Assembly (NCBI GenBank): GCA_964425745.1
Contig: CAYRNW010000008.1
Location: forward strand, 1 to 64,000
Reading direction: 5' to 3'
DNA length: 64,000 nucleotides
Source of the DNA: CALCNS01 sp964425745
Lineage (GTDB): Bacteria; Bacillota; JAAYKD01
A program made the translations under genes and the position numbers. Positions 8,191 through 17,258 of the stretch are shown one piece after another. Each line of letters opens with the position of its first letter. The stretch's first letter is position 1. Under the pieces are notes generated by a model. That model worked only from the letters and a program-made list of their open reading frames with translations. It had not been told where the DNA came from and did no database searches.

Positions 8191-9405
8191 ATGCTTTGGA
8201 TGACATTCGTGTCTTTTCGGCGAAACCTTCAGAATTATTCCTTAGCCATAATCGGTTTAGCGCTTGCTGTATTAGTGAGCTGCATAGGGCTGAGTGGGTT
8301 GGGCATGCTACAGGATTTTGCATTAGTGCCTTTACGGTTTTTGTTCGGGGAAAATGTAATTATTGCAGATGCAAGAACCGAGATAAAAACCACATCAACA
8401 ATGATTTACGCTGATCCACTCGATATTAAACCTTTCTCAGCAACACCTGTAAACGCCTTCCTAGAGGAAGTAGCACCTGGTGCCAAACAGGAAAAGGTTC
8501 TGATTGCTCCGTATAGGATGCGAGGTGGGTGGAACTATGTTGCCGGAAGAAATGATCCTGATGAGAATATCAAAAGATACTTGTATACTGCAGACATAAC
8601 CGAAGGGGTTTTTAGTGATAGCTATGAAAAAATCTACCTTGCAACCGATCAGAGATTTAAGAACAATGAAGGAAAGATAAGAAGTCCTTTATTGTACTTG
8701 AATGCTGGAGATTATATTGATTTAATTGTACCTAGTATTTCTTACGAAAAAGCCGGTTATGACTGGTCTATTCCGAATCTGGTAAAGAAGCAAGTTCAAG
8801 TTCAAAGTCTGTATGATTCCTCCAGCGTAATGTATATGGTTGATTGGGTCGAGTTAGATACTCTTCAGCGACTCGTTGGTGGTGACGAACCGGTATCTTT
8901 TATTTCTATTGAATGCTCTTTAAATGAAATGGACGAATTAAAGAATACTCTGGTGACTCGAATCGAAGAGGAGAATTTACCTTTACAGGTGTGGACCATT
9001 TATGATGTAGGCGAATTATTATACGGGGACTTTGAGCGATTTGAAGTAATGGCAGATTACTATGTTCCGGTAATGATGTTTGTTTCTGTTCTTATTGTAC
9101 TCGTCAACTCTATCGCATTGACATTATCCCGACGAAAAGAGCTTGCATTAATGCGTATCGTTGGATTCAGCCAAATACAGATCCAAATGATGTTTATTGC
9201 TGAATGCATCATAATTGCACTACTTGGAGGTTTATTGGGAACAGGGATCGCAGGGTTTATTTCGAAGCAATTTACTAATTCATTTAGTGTTAGTTGGTTA
9301 CCGTTTATAATTTCTTTAATTTCTACAGCAGTTGTAAGTACAATCACTACTGTTCTGCTGACCAAAGGAAGTTTGGCAAGCACTATGAGAAATCCAGCTG
9401 AGTAG
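8191..9405 (+). CDS. FtsX-like ABC permease, second subunit
   Basis: A 404-aa protein with the same layout as its neighbour: a membrane segment near residues 17-40, a large external domain, and three C-terminal segments including the conserved LALMRIVGFSQIQIQMMF coupling region that contacts the ATPase. It starts 21 bp after the preceding gene with AAGGAG before the ATG. The 221-bp gap after it (9406-9626) holds only a weak TTCGACT/AGTCGAA hairpin near 9413-9445. Confidence 0.87.
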   Translation: MLWMTFVSFRRNLQNYSLAIIGLALAVLVSCIGLSGLGMLQDFALVPLRFLFGENVIIADARTEIKTTSTMIYADPLDIKPFSATPVNAFLEEVAPGAKQEKVLIAPYRMRGGWNYVAGRNDPDENIKRYLYTADITEGVFSDSYEKIYLATDQRFKNNEGKIRSPLLYLNAGDYIDLIVPSISYEKAGYDWSIPNLVKKQVQVQSLYDSSSVMYMVDWVELDTLQRLVGGDEPVSFISIECSLNEMDELKNTLVTRIEEENLPLQVWTIYDVGELLYGDFERFEVMADYYVPVMMFVSVLIVLVNSIALTLSRRKELALMRIVGFSQIQIQMMFIAECIIIALLGGLLGTGIAGFISKQFTNSFSVSWLPFIISLISTAVVSTITTVLLTKGSLASTMRNPAE

Positions 9406-9626
9406 AAGTTGGTTTTCGACTTTTTCTACTATTGTTTTCTAGTCGAAGTGTTTTCAAAGGTCAAGTCCAGATAATTCTGGTTTGAATGTAAAAGTTAGTT
9501 GAAAAAGCGAATTACCTAACAATTCTCACAATACGAGAGTAAATCTTGTTCTATTGGGTTGCAATCTCACTGACTTAATCGTAGAATTATAGCAGAATCA
9601 ATAATAAAGATTGTGGGGTAACTTGA

Positions 9627-9968
9627 ATGGAACGCAAATCTATGGGTAGCTTTATTGCTGCCTTGCGAAAAGCAAATGGTCTAACACAAAAAGACTTGGC
9701 TGAGAAACTTAGTGTCTCCGATAAAACTGTAAGCCGTTGGGAAAGAGATGAGGGTATGCCAGATTTATCTCTCATTCCCGTGATTGCGGAAATATTTGAT
9801 ATAACTGCAGACGAGTTGCTACGAGGTGAGAGAAAATCAGCTATGGAACCTCCTGCCCAAAGGGAGAGCATAAGAACCGATAAGAAACTCAAGCGGGTTC
9901 TAGCGGCAAACTTGGCACGATACAAGAATAAAAGCTTCATTGCTGTAGGACTCATATGCAACGGCTAG
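9627..9968 (+). pseudogene. XRE-family regulator, probably truncated
   Basis: The 113-aa frame begins with a clear XRE helix-turn-helix (SFIAALRKANGLTQKDLAEK, KTVSRWERDEGMPDLSLIP). Relatives with this N-terminus usually continue after a linker into several membrane segments; here the frame stops shortly after KNKSFIAVGL. A hydrophobic stretch in another frame around 9987-10050 may be part of the lost C-terminus. The start and its upstream GTGGGGTAAC resemble the second XRE gene at 11955, suggesting duplication. The DNA-binding part could still function. Confidence 0.55.
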
Positions 9969-10107
9969 CGCAAGGCTATTTTTAACTTGTCGTTTTTTGA
10001 AATAGTAGGAATATCTTGGTTTATTGTGGAAATTGTTACTAAAGGTCATTATTTTAACAATCAGGAAACGCTTGACACTGAAGAATCAAACGAAGGGTGG
10101 TCTATTG

Positions 10108-11645
10108 ATGCGGAACACTATGATTCGTTTTTTATTAGTCCTCGTTCTGACCCTTTCATGCGCAGGATGTCAAAGCGACAACCAAACAGCCGGTGTAGCG
10201 CTTTATCAAGAAGCTCTAAAACTGGAAAACGAAAAAAGTTTCGACCAAGCCAGCAAACTTTATGAACAAGCGCTGCCTATCCTTACAGATGAAAACAATA
10301 CACAATTGGCTTTTGCGTGTAGCGAAGCCATGCAAAGACTGTCGATTTTCCGAGAAATGTATCCCTACACTTCAGATCAGATCGAAGATATCCTTTTAAA
10401 AACATATCCGCTCGCCACAGCTGAACAAATCAACAGCTGGATTACAAGCAAGGATATGGAGTATCTTATCTGGGATGACGAGGAACATTTTTTCGCCGAT
10501 GCAGCGCGGAATTTGAAGTTTCGAGACATGGATTTGATGCACACCGACATGGTGGCGCAGCAGAAATACTACGAAGTGGTATCAAAGATGATTAAAACTA
10601 ATCAAGAGGAAACGGATCATTCTGGAGTCAGTATCAAAATCCGGCGACTTATCGGGGCATACATACGATATTCATTCCGCGGGACAAACTCTCTGAGGTC
10701 GGCACGTATCGCATTTGGTTCCCGATACCTATCAACAACGTACCACAGACTGATGTTGTCATTGAATCGGTGGTGCCGGACAAATGGATGAAGCAACCGT
10801 CCAGCATCGACCGGGATATTGGTCTTTTGTATATGGAAGTGCCAATGGAAGAATTGAAGGAGGACTTATCAATCCGCATTGAGTTTATCTTTACCCATTA
10901 CGAGCAAAGATTTTCCGTGGATCCCAATAATGTTGGGGAATATGATAAGGATTCGGCTTTGTATCAAATGTATACCGGCTCGTATGGAAATACGGAAATC
11001 ACTCCAGATATCAGCAAAAAAACAGCTGACATCGTTGGCGACGAAACCAACCCATATTTAGCTGCCCGCAAAATTTATGACTATATCGTTAATCATGTGG
11101 ATTATTCCTTTATGCCACATTATATTTTTCGGCCGCGGACTTCTACCTCAGAATCGGTCTATGTCCACGATAACCAGAGAGGCGATTGCGGTGGTCAATC
11201 TCTGTATTTTTCTGCCATGTGCCGTTCTCTGGGGATTCCGGCGCGTACAACCGGTGGGTGGCAACTTTTTGAAAATGAATTCGGCAGTCATTTTTGGGCG
11301 GAATTCTATCTTCCCAATTATGGCTGGATACCGGTTGATACCTCTCTGGCTCAACTTGCTTTTTATCCGAAAGAGCTAACCGAGGAGCAGCGGCACATGT
11401 TTATTGATTTCTACTTTGGCAACCAGGACGCCATGCGTTGTGTCGTGCAAAAGGACACGGACCAAAGCCTGATACCACAAGCTCAAGGGATGGTGCTGAT
11501 TCCGATGGCAATCCAGGCACCTACTGTGGAGTATACAATACCAACCGGAGAGATTTCGGATAATGTATTCTTTGAACATTGGACGATATCATGTGAAAAA
11601 AGTCAATCCATAAAGGAACCCAGTGAAAAATTCATTGCTTCGTGA
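10108..11645 (+). pseudogene. Transglutaminase-like lipoprotein with one frameshift
   Basis: From ATG 10108 (GAAGGGTGG site) the frame gives a signal sequence with lipobox (LTLSCAGC), then a TPR-like stretch (LYQEALKLENEKSFDQASKL). After about 10,622-10,640 the correct sequence continues in another frame (IHTIFIPRDKLSEVGTYRI) and runs to 11645. That second part has the transglutaminase core: catalytic Cys in RGDCGGQSLYFSAMCRSLGI, His in GSHFWAEFYLPNYGW and the following PVDTS aspartate. One small indel splits it. The intact form would be a secreted, membrane-anchored enzyme or protease-like protein of about 511 residues. Confidence 0.75.
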
Positions 11646-11652
11646 GGAAACT

Positions 11653-11949
11653 ATGCAAACATTTAAAAACCCCAATTGTAAAAAGGTCAGAGGAAGTCAT
11701 TTGTTGGAAGTCACCTGTGCCTATTGCAAAAGCTTTATTGCTCTCTACCAAAAGGTAGGTGAAAGCAATTTTGTTAAGATGTACAATGACCGAATCATTG
11801 AAGGGGCCATAGACTTCTCACAATATCACGGTGCTCTTTTTTGCCCCAATTGTGGAAAGCAAATTGCAACACGCTACATCACCAAGATGGACAAAAAAGA
11901 GGCATATCGCTTTATACCATCTGCCTTTAACAAAAAGAAAGTGGGGTAA
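11653..11949 (+). CDS. Zinc-ribbon-like small protein (98 aa)
   Basis: Two CxxC pairs are visible, CAYC near residue 22 and CPNC near residue 66, as in a zinc ribbon. The ATG at 11653 has GTGAGGAAA before it; an upstream ATG at 11623 overlaps the transglutaminase frame and is less likely. An XRE gene follows after 5 bp, so the two are probably co-transcribed. No family name can be given. Confidence 0.6.
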   Translation: MQTFKNPNCKKVRGSHLLEVTCAYCKSFIALYQKVGESNFVKMYNDRIIEGAIDFSQYHGALFCPNCGKQIATRYITKMDKKEAYRFIPSAFNKKKVG

Positions 11950-11954
11950 CACGT

Positions 11955-12167
11955 ATGGAACGCAAATCCTTGGGCAGTTACATTGCTGCTTTACGAAAAG
12001 TAAATAGCTTAACACAGAAAGACATGGCAGAGAAACTCGGCATCTCCGAGTTAACCGTGGCTAGTTGGGAACGAGACGACGTAATACCCCAATTGTCGCT
12101 CATCCCCGTTATTGCTAAACTTTTCGGAATAACGGAAGACCAGTTGTTGCAGGCATGGAAGAAATGA
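11955..12167 (+). CDS. Short XRE-family DNA-binding protein (70 aa)
   Basis: It consists almost entirely of one helix-turn-helix domain (SYIAALRKVNSLTQKDMAEK, LTVASWERDDVIPQLSLIP). It resembles the N-terminus of the truncated regulator at 9627, including the MERKS start and the GTGGGGTAAC upstream, so one probably arose from the other. Stand-alone XRE proteins of this size usually repress their own locus. It lies 5 bp after the zinc-ribbon gene. Confidence 0.75.
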   Translation: MERKSLGSYIAALRKVNSLTQKDMAEKLGISELTVASWERDDVIPQLSLIPVIAKLFGITEDQLLQAWKK

Positions 12168-12202
12168 GTTTCTAAAACAAATAGGAAAGTTAAAGGTGCT
12201 CT

Positions 12203-13321
12203 ATGAAGACATTTGGTTATTACTTATTCGATAACTACGATTCAAAAGATGTGAAGACAAAAGAGGATGACCCACGCGCAGTCCTCAATGAAAAAGTCGA
12301 TCCTGTGCTCACCGAAGTAGTGCAAACACCACCAGGGGAGTGCCGGTATGATTCCTTATGCGCAAAGCATACCCAGTTGTTGGTTGATCAGCTGATCCAT
12401 ATTGGGCTGTTTCGCTTGGAAGGGGAGACGGTGTTTCTCCATGCACCGGTATTTGTGCAAGGGGATCATGCAACTCTTAAGGCCGCGTTCAGCAATGATC
12501 TCTCGCGCATGGTGGAACGGATCAACCTCAGAAAAGACGACTTTTACCAATGGGCGAATCAGTTGAACAACGGCTTTTCACCGGAAGTGAATCTTTATCA
12601 TGTCTTGTGCGGTGCTATTCTCGACGGTAGCTTTTTTGATGAACTCGTTAAACATGATCTTGTGGCAACCTCACGTATTCACAAATCGGGGTTAGATTAC
12701 TTGATCATTGTTTACGAGAAATCACCAGATCTCAATGATTTTTCAAATAAGCTATTGTGCTCCTATAACCGATTCTCCGACGGAAAAAGAACGTTACAGT
12801 CTTTTGGGGATGCCGTTGGTGAACGCGTGGATGCTTTCAGGTTTATGTGTCAGAAGCGCCTTGGAAAAGTTCCCCAAAGGTTAGCGCATATTGAAAAACT
12901 GTGGGATGCGTTGGGAACGAATGACGTAAAGGAAGTTTTACTCTCAGAAATGCAACAATTCGTGGAAACCGGAAGCTGCAACGAGACTTGCCTTAAACTT
13001 TTGACCGAGTTTGGTTATTTCCGAAACGGAAAAATGATCGTACCGGTTTATCTTCAAGAGCACAATATCATTATTCAAGCGCTAACTGCATTGACAATAG
13101 AGTGCATTTTTGATCTTGTGCAGAAAGCTCTGACCTCTCCGGAGTTATTCTCAAATCTATGGTGTGGTAAACACGGAGTTTCTAGCAAAGAAATCGCCAA
13201 TGAGCTATACCACATTGTGTTTGGTCAGCTCAATGAACTTCTTGTGCAGAGCGGTTTTGTTTGTGAACCCGAATTTCACAGCGGGGAAGGTCGGTATTTG
13301 AAATCAATAGAAATCATGTGA
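12203..13321 (+). CDS. Unknown protein (372 aa)
   Basis: A soluble, mostly helical protein with no signal peptide or membrane segment. GTGCTCT-type spacing and an AAAGGTG site precede ATG 12203. The region around residues 35-115 and the C-terminal 80 residues have a pattern compatible with winged-helix domains, but this is only an impression. It follows the zinc-ribbon/XRE pair by 35 bp and has its own terminator, so it may close that accessory operon. I do not recognise the family. Confidence 0.7.
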   Translation: MKTFGYYLFDNYDSKDVKTKEDDPRAVLNEKVDPVLTEVVQTPPGECRYDSLCAKHTQLLVDQLIHIGLFRLEGETVFLHAPVFVQGDHATLKAAFSNDLSRMVERINLRKDDFYQWANQLNNGFSPEVNLYHVLCGAILDGSFFDELVKHDLVATSRIHKSGLDYLIIVYEKSPDLNDFSNKLLCSYNRFSDGKRTLQSFGDAVGERVDAFRFMCQKRLGKVPQRLAHIEKLWDALGTNDVKEVLLSEMQQFVETGSCNETCLKLLTEFGYFRNGKMIVPVYLQEHNIIIQALTALTIECIFDLVQKALTSPELFSNLWCGKHGVSSKEIANELYHIVFGQLNELLVQSGFVCEPEFHSGEGRYLKSIEIM

Positions 13322-13361
13322 TCAAATTACAAAGGAGAAAATCCTCCAACAGCAGTTAAAG

Positions 13362-13394
13362 CCCATTCGGATTTTTATCTGATTGGGTTTTTTT
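13362..13394 (+). terminator. Rho-independent terminator
   Basis: CCCATTCGGAT / ATCTGATTGGG hairpin with one mismatch region, followed by eight or more T residues. Confidence 0.8.
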
Positions 13395-13473
13395 TAATGT
13401 GGATTTGGACATATACAAATGTAACCAGCTGCAAAAGCAAAAAAAGATTGCTAAAAAATCTTTCTACAACTAC

Positions 13474-13534
13474 TTGACAATACATAGTAGAGTGGATATA
13501 ATGAAATCAGTAACTACTATGTTAAACATAGTAG
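13474..13534 (+). promoter_or_regulatory. padR promoter with palindromic operator
   Basis: TTGACA (13474-13479), 17-bp spacer and TATAAT (13497-13502) make a consensus promoter. A perfect 21-bp palindrome, CTACTATGTT-A-AACATAGTAG, follows at 13514-13534, and a third half-site ACATAGTAG lies inside the spacer. This fits PadR autorepression, where the dimer covers the palindrome and the extra half-site. Confidence 0.8.
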
Positions 13535-13553
13535 ATTTATAGGAGGTGTGCAG

Positions 13554-13892
13554 GTGTTTTCTGAAACTCAATTGCTGAAAGGAATATTAGAAGGTTGTGT
13601 TCTTGGGATACTGTCGAAAGAAGAAACTTATGGCTATAAAATAGTCGAGGTATTAGTCAGTTCGGAATTCGATGTAAACGAAGCAACCGTGTATCCGATT
13701 TTACTTCGGCTTCAAAAGCAGGGGTATTTACACGTTGAAAGAAGGCCGTCACAACTGGGACCTGATCGAAAGTACTATTCACTTACACCAACAGGTCATA
13801 GCTATTTTGAATCATTCAAGGACACATGGAAGATTATTAAGAATAATGTTGATAAAGTATTGGAGAGTGAAAAAAATGACACAGAGATCTAA
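13554..13892 (+). CDS. PadR-family transcriptional regulator
   Basis: A 112-aa winged-helix protein. GILEGCVLGILSKEETYGYK and VNEATVYPILLRLQKQGYL are hallmarks of PadR, followed by the wing PDRKYYSLTPTGHSYF. GTG 13554 is preferred because AGGAGG (13541-13546) is 7 nt away; GTG 13548 would be too close. Its stop overlaps the start of the DUF1048-like membrane gene, the usual PadR partner arrangement, and a perfect palindrome lies upstream. Confidence 0.88.
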   Translation: MFSETQLLKGILEGCVLGILSKEETYGYKIVEVLVSSEFDVNEATVYPILLRLQKQGYLHVERRPSQLGPDRKYYSLTPTGHSYFESFKDTWKIIKNNVDKVLESEKNDTEI

Positions 13893-14715
13893 AATTATAC
13901 AGTTGAGCTCGGTTTTATTAGCTGTCTGTTTAATAGCAAGTGCAATCTTGCTGATTACTGAAGGCAGAGGAGATCTGAATAGCACATCCATAAGTGCCAT
14001 ATCTGTCGGGATCATTCTAACGAGTGCTCTGTCAGTAATCAATGTTTATCTATCGAAGATTAAAAAGAAGTCTGATGAATTAAAACTAAATGAGAGCTTC
14101 TTCCGGGAATATGAAATGATCAGAGATACCGTAATGAATTCTGAGCTTCCGAAAAGCGAAAAGAATGGCATTGTTGAAGATGTGTTGGAAATGTTGTTAA
14201 CAGCGCAATTCAACGGCAGAACGATACAAGCTACGGTTGGCAATACAGAATCATTTGCAAAGAGCATTCTCAGTGCTTGCACCGGCAAACCGCAATCATT
14301 GATCTTAGGATTTCTTGACGGATCAATCGGGTTCTTACTCTTTTCATTGCTTATAAGTTTAATGCTCTGGCTTGAAGACTTCTCGAAAGGTTTTTTCAAC
14401 CAGAATATCGACATCAGCACAGTTGTGTTTTGCGTAATCATTTCGTTTGCGTTGATCCCTGCTATATGTCAGTTTTCGTTAAAGAAAAATGCTTGGGCGT
14501 ATTTGATTCCTTTCGTAGTTGGCTTTACATATATCGGGACTGTAAAGCTATTACGAAGTTACTTCTACGAGGCAAGCGGAGTCAAAACATTTCTTGATGG
14601 CACCGTAGTTTTGATTCCCAATATAGCTGCACTTGCAGTCATCACCGTGGTATTAATGGGTCTTTTCATAGCAAGGTTTAACGCTCGGCAATTACATTTA
14701 AATCACAATGCTTAG
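13876..14715 (+). CDS. DUF1048-like membrane protein, PadR partner
   Basis: A 279-aa protein. Two membrane helices (about residues 8-30 and 38-58) precede a cytoplasmic region resembling DUF1048 (EDVLEMLLTAQFNGRTIQ then VGNTESFAKSI), followed by four more membrane helices. It starts 17 nt inside the end of padR, so translation is coupled. PadR-DUF1048/DUF1700 pairs typically respond to envelope stress or antimicrobials; here this is inference from context. Confidence 0.75.
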   Translation: MTQRSKIIQLSSVLLAVCLIASAILLITEGRGDLNSTSISAISVGIILTSALSVINVYLSKIKKKSDELKLNESFFREYEMIRDTVMNSELPKSEKNGIVEDVLEMLLTAQFNGRTIQATVGNTESFAKSILSACTGKPQSLILGFLDGSIGFLLFSLLISLMLWLEDFSKGFFNQNIDISTVVFCVIISFALIPAICQFSLKKNAWAYLIPFVVGFTYIGTVKLLRSYFYEASGVKTFLDGTVVLIPNIAALAVITVVLMGLFIARFNARQLHLNHNA

Positions 14716-14744
14716 TGCATTACGAACTAAGGAGGTATAAGAAA

Positions 14745-15017
14745 TTGGGCGAATTAGCGAAACTACCAAATATTGCTACCAAATTGGAGTTGCAACTCTT
14801 TGAAGTTGGAATCACAACAGAAGCAGAACTCAGAACAGTGGGGAGTCGTGAAGCTTGGTTACGAATTCTCGCTCGGGATCCCTCCGCATGCATTATGCGA
14901 CTCTCGGCATTAGAAGGCGCAATACAAGGAATACGATGGCACCATCTTGATTTAGACACAAAAAAGTCGCTAAAAGAGTTTTATCAACAACACAAGGGAA
15001 TCTCGAAATTACCTTAG
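14745..15017 (+). CDS. TfoX C-terminal-domain protein
   Basis: A 90-aa protein starting at TTG 14745, which has AAGGAGG 10 nt before it. The sequence LPNIATKLELQLFEVGI and AWLRILARDPSACIMRLSAL, then ALEGAIQGIRWHHL, is the helix-hairpin-helix-like TfoX/Sxy C-terminal domain found as a stand-alone protein in many Firmicutes. Its role outside competence regulation is unclear. It is probably co-transcribed with padR and the membrane protein and ends at a strong terminator. Confidence 0.85.
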   Translation: MGELAKLPNIATKLELQLFEVGITTEAELRTVGSREAWLRILARDPSACIMRLSALEGAIQGIRWHHLDLDTKKSLKEFYQQHKGISKLP

Positions 15018-15051
15018 GTAATTGATTTATAAATCTGGAATAACATGGCAA

Positions 15052-15089
15052 AAGACCCCACATCCTAGCAGGTGTGGGGTCTTTTTTTT
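15052..15089 (+). terminator. Strong rho-independent terminator
   Basis: AAGACCCCACA / TGTGGGGTCTT stem of 11 bp with an 11-nt loop, followed by a T-run. It separates the PadR operon from the RecQ-PRTase locus. Confidence 0.9.
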
Positions 15090-15197
15090 GAAGGCTTTCA
15101 TTTGGGAAACCCCTTGCCATTTATCAAAAACTAAGTTAAAATAAATTGAAAATAAAGAGTCATAATTAATTCGCAATATAAAGAAGGATGGTTATAC

Positions 15198-17258
15198 ATG
15201 GCAAGTATTGATACAAATCAGTTAATTCGTCAATTGAAATTAATCTATGGTGCAAATGCAGAGTTTCGAGACGGACAATTGGAGGCTATTCAGGCAGTTC
15301 TATCGGGTGAACGAGCCTTAGTTGTCCAGAAAACCGGTTGGGGAAAGAGTCTTATCTATTTCATGTCGGCTTATTTTCTACGAAAACAAGGCCGTGGTCC
15401 ATGCATTGTTATAAGTCCATTGTTGGCTTTAATGAACAATCAGATCGAAGCAGCTGCACTCTATGGGCTCACTGCCTTAGCCTACAATTCGCAAAATCGT
15501 GAACAATGGAGCGATATAGAAGAGAAAATTCAAAACAATGGTGTGGATGTATTGTTTATTTCTCCTGAAAGATTAGCAGATCAAGAATTTGTTTCAAGGA
15601 TTTTATCTATGATTGCCGAAAATATAGGTATGTTGGTTGTAGATGAAGCTCATTGTATTTCAGATTGGGGACATGACTTTAGACCGGATTACCGCCGAAT
15701 TGTGAACATCGTGCAGCAAATGCCGGAGAATGTACCAATCTTGGCCACTACTGCGACGGCTAATAATCGAGTTATCGATGACATTGTTGCTCAGTTCGGC
15801 AAGAGCCTTCACATTCTCAGAGGAGAGTTAACTCGAGAGTCGTTGTATATTCAAATTATCCATTTGAATCATAAAGAAGAACGGTTAGCTTGGCTTTTAG
15901 AGAATATTAGCAAGTTTAGCGGTACAGGAATTATTTATTGCCTGACAGTCCAAGACTGTATAACGGTAAGTGCATGGCTCGTTAAAAACGGTATTGACGC
16001 TTATGCATATACCGGTCAAATGGAAACCGAAACGAGATATATGTTAGAAAGGAAATTTCTTGAGAACGGCATGAAAGTCTTGGTGGCTACTGTAGCATAT
16101 GGTATGGGAATCGATAAACCAGATATTTCTTTTGTCATCCATTTTCAAAAACCCGGCAATGTCGTTGCTTATTATCAGCAAATTGGTCGTGCAGGAAGGG
16201 CAATTCAAAGAGCATACGCAATCTTACTTGTTGGTGCTGAGGACGACGTCATTTCAGAATATTTCATTAAAACTGCGTTTCCCTTGGCGAAGGAACTTAA
16301 CACAGTAGTTCAGGAAATAGACTCTTCCGATGGAATTAAGAGGACAGAACTTCTGCACAAAATCAATATGAAAGCAGGGAGACTAGATAACGCTTTAAAA
16401 TTTCTCCTCATCAATGGAGATGTCTATAGTGAAAAGAGCAAATACTTCAAGTCACCAAAGCCATGGATTCCCGATTTGTCTCACAGTGAGCAAATCACAA
16501 AAATGCGGTTCAATGAGCTTGATCAGATGAACTGTTTTGTTCAAACGAAAAATTGTTACATGGAATTTGTTGCGAAAGAATTGAATGATGCATCCGCACA
16601 CCCTTGTGGTCATTGTGGAAATTGTAACCCTGTTGAAGGATTTCCAACTAGTGTTACGCAAGAAAGAGTAGTAGAAGCACTTGCATTCTTGAGAGGAGAC
16701 AATTTTACAATCAGTCCAAGGAAACGCTGGCCGGATAATAAGGCGATTAAACCTGAAGAAACGTATGAAACGGGTTTTGCTCTTAGCAATTATGGGGATG
16801 CGGGCTGGGGTAGAGTTGTTTCCAAAAACAAGTATAAGAATCATCACTTTTCTGATGATTTAGTGGAAGCTTCAGTAGACATTCTTAGAAGACACTGTTT
16901 AGAATGGAACATTGATGTGGTGACATCGGTACCTTCCTTAAGAAGACCTTTGCTGGTTCGTGATTTCGCTGAACGAGTAGCAGCTAAGCTCGGTTTAGTG
17001 TATATTGATAGTATTACAAAAGTTACCGATACACCTGAGCAGAAGACAATGCAAAACAGTGCTTTCCAACTTGAGAATGTTCTGAAATCGTTTCAGGTAG
17101 TGAAATCGTTATCGGGAAATGTTTTACTTATCGATGATATGGTTGATTCCAGATGGACTTTAACTGTTTGCTCACAAGAACTATTACAAAACGGCGCAGC
17201 AAAGGTTTATGTTTTCGCATTGTCTAATACATCGGGAGGAGGTGGCACTGATTCATGA
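15198..17258 (+). CDS. RecQ-type helicase fused to a C-terminal phosphoribosyltransferase
   Basis: A 686-aa protein. The helicase core has Walker A TGWGKS (residues 46-51), DEAHCISDWGHDFRP (149-163), TTATAN (184-189) and motif V/VI ending YYQQIGRAGR. A RecQ zinc-binding cysteine set follows (NC...NC...CGHCGNC, about residues 449-478). In place of RQC/HRDC domains the last 150 residues form a type I phosphoribosyltransferase-like domain with LLIDDMVDSRWTLT (DD at 646-647), in which the usual TG of the PRPP loop is replaced by SRW. The stop overlaps the start of a DprA-like gene by 4 bp. DprA plus PRTase pairs are the parts of ShosTA-type defence/toxin-antitoxin loci (from memory), so a defence role is likely, but housekeeping DNA repair cannot be excluded. 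Confidence 0.88.
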   Translation: MASIDTNQLIRQLKLIYGANAEFRDGQLEAIQAVLSGERALVVQKTGWGKSLIYFMSAYFLRKQGRGPCIVISPLLALMNNQIEAAALYGLTALAYNSQNREQWSDIEEKIQNNGVDVLFISPERLADQEFVSRILSMIAENIGMLVVDEAHCISDWGHDFRPDYRRIVNIVQQMPENVPILATTATANNRVIDDIVAQFGKSLHILRGELTRESLYIQIIHLNHKEERLAWLLENISKFSGTGIIYCLTVQDCITVSAWLVKNGIDAYAYTGQMETETRYMLERKFLENGMKVLVATVAYGMGIDKPDISFVIHFQKPGNVVAYYQQIGRAGRAIQRAYAILLVGAEDDVISEYFIKTAFPLAKELNTVVQEIDSSDGIKRTELLHKINMKAGRLDNALKFLLINGDVYSEKSKYFKSPKPWIPDLSHSEQITKMRFNELDQMNCFVQTKNCYMEFVAKELNDASAHPCGHCGNCNPVEGFPTSVTQERVVEALAFLRGDNFTISPRKRWPDNKAIKPEETYETGFALSNYGDAGWGRVVSKNKYKNHHFSDDLVEASVDILRRHCLEWNIDVVTSVPSLRRPLLVRDFAERVAAKLGLVYIDSITKVTDTPEQKTMQNSAFQLENVLKSFQVVKSLSGNVLLIDDMVDSRWTLTVCSQELLQNGAAKVYVFALSNTSGGGGTDS

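Noticed and set aside
9587..9961. Antisense frame opposite the truncated XRE gene
   Set aside because: It mirrors codon bias of the sense gene and has no start signals; a shadow frame.
9987..10265. TTG-started 92-aa frame overlapping the transglutaminase signal peptide
   Set aside because: It overlaps the lipoprotein start in another frame; its first hydrophobic residues may be a relic of the truncated XRE protein, not a gene.
15198..17258. Ordinary RecQ helicase
   Set aside because: The C-terminus is a phosphoribosyltransferase domain rather than RQC/HRDC, so it is not a standard housekeeping RecQ.
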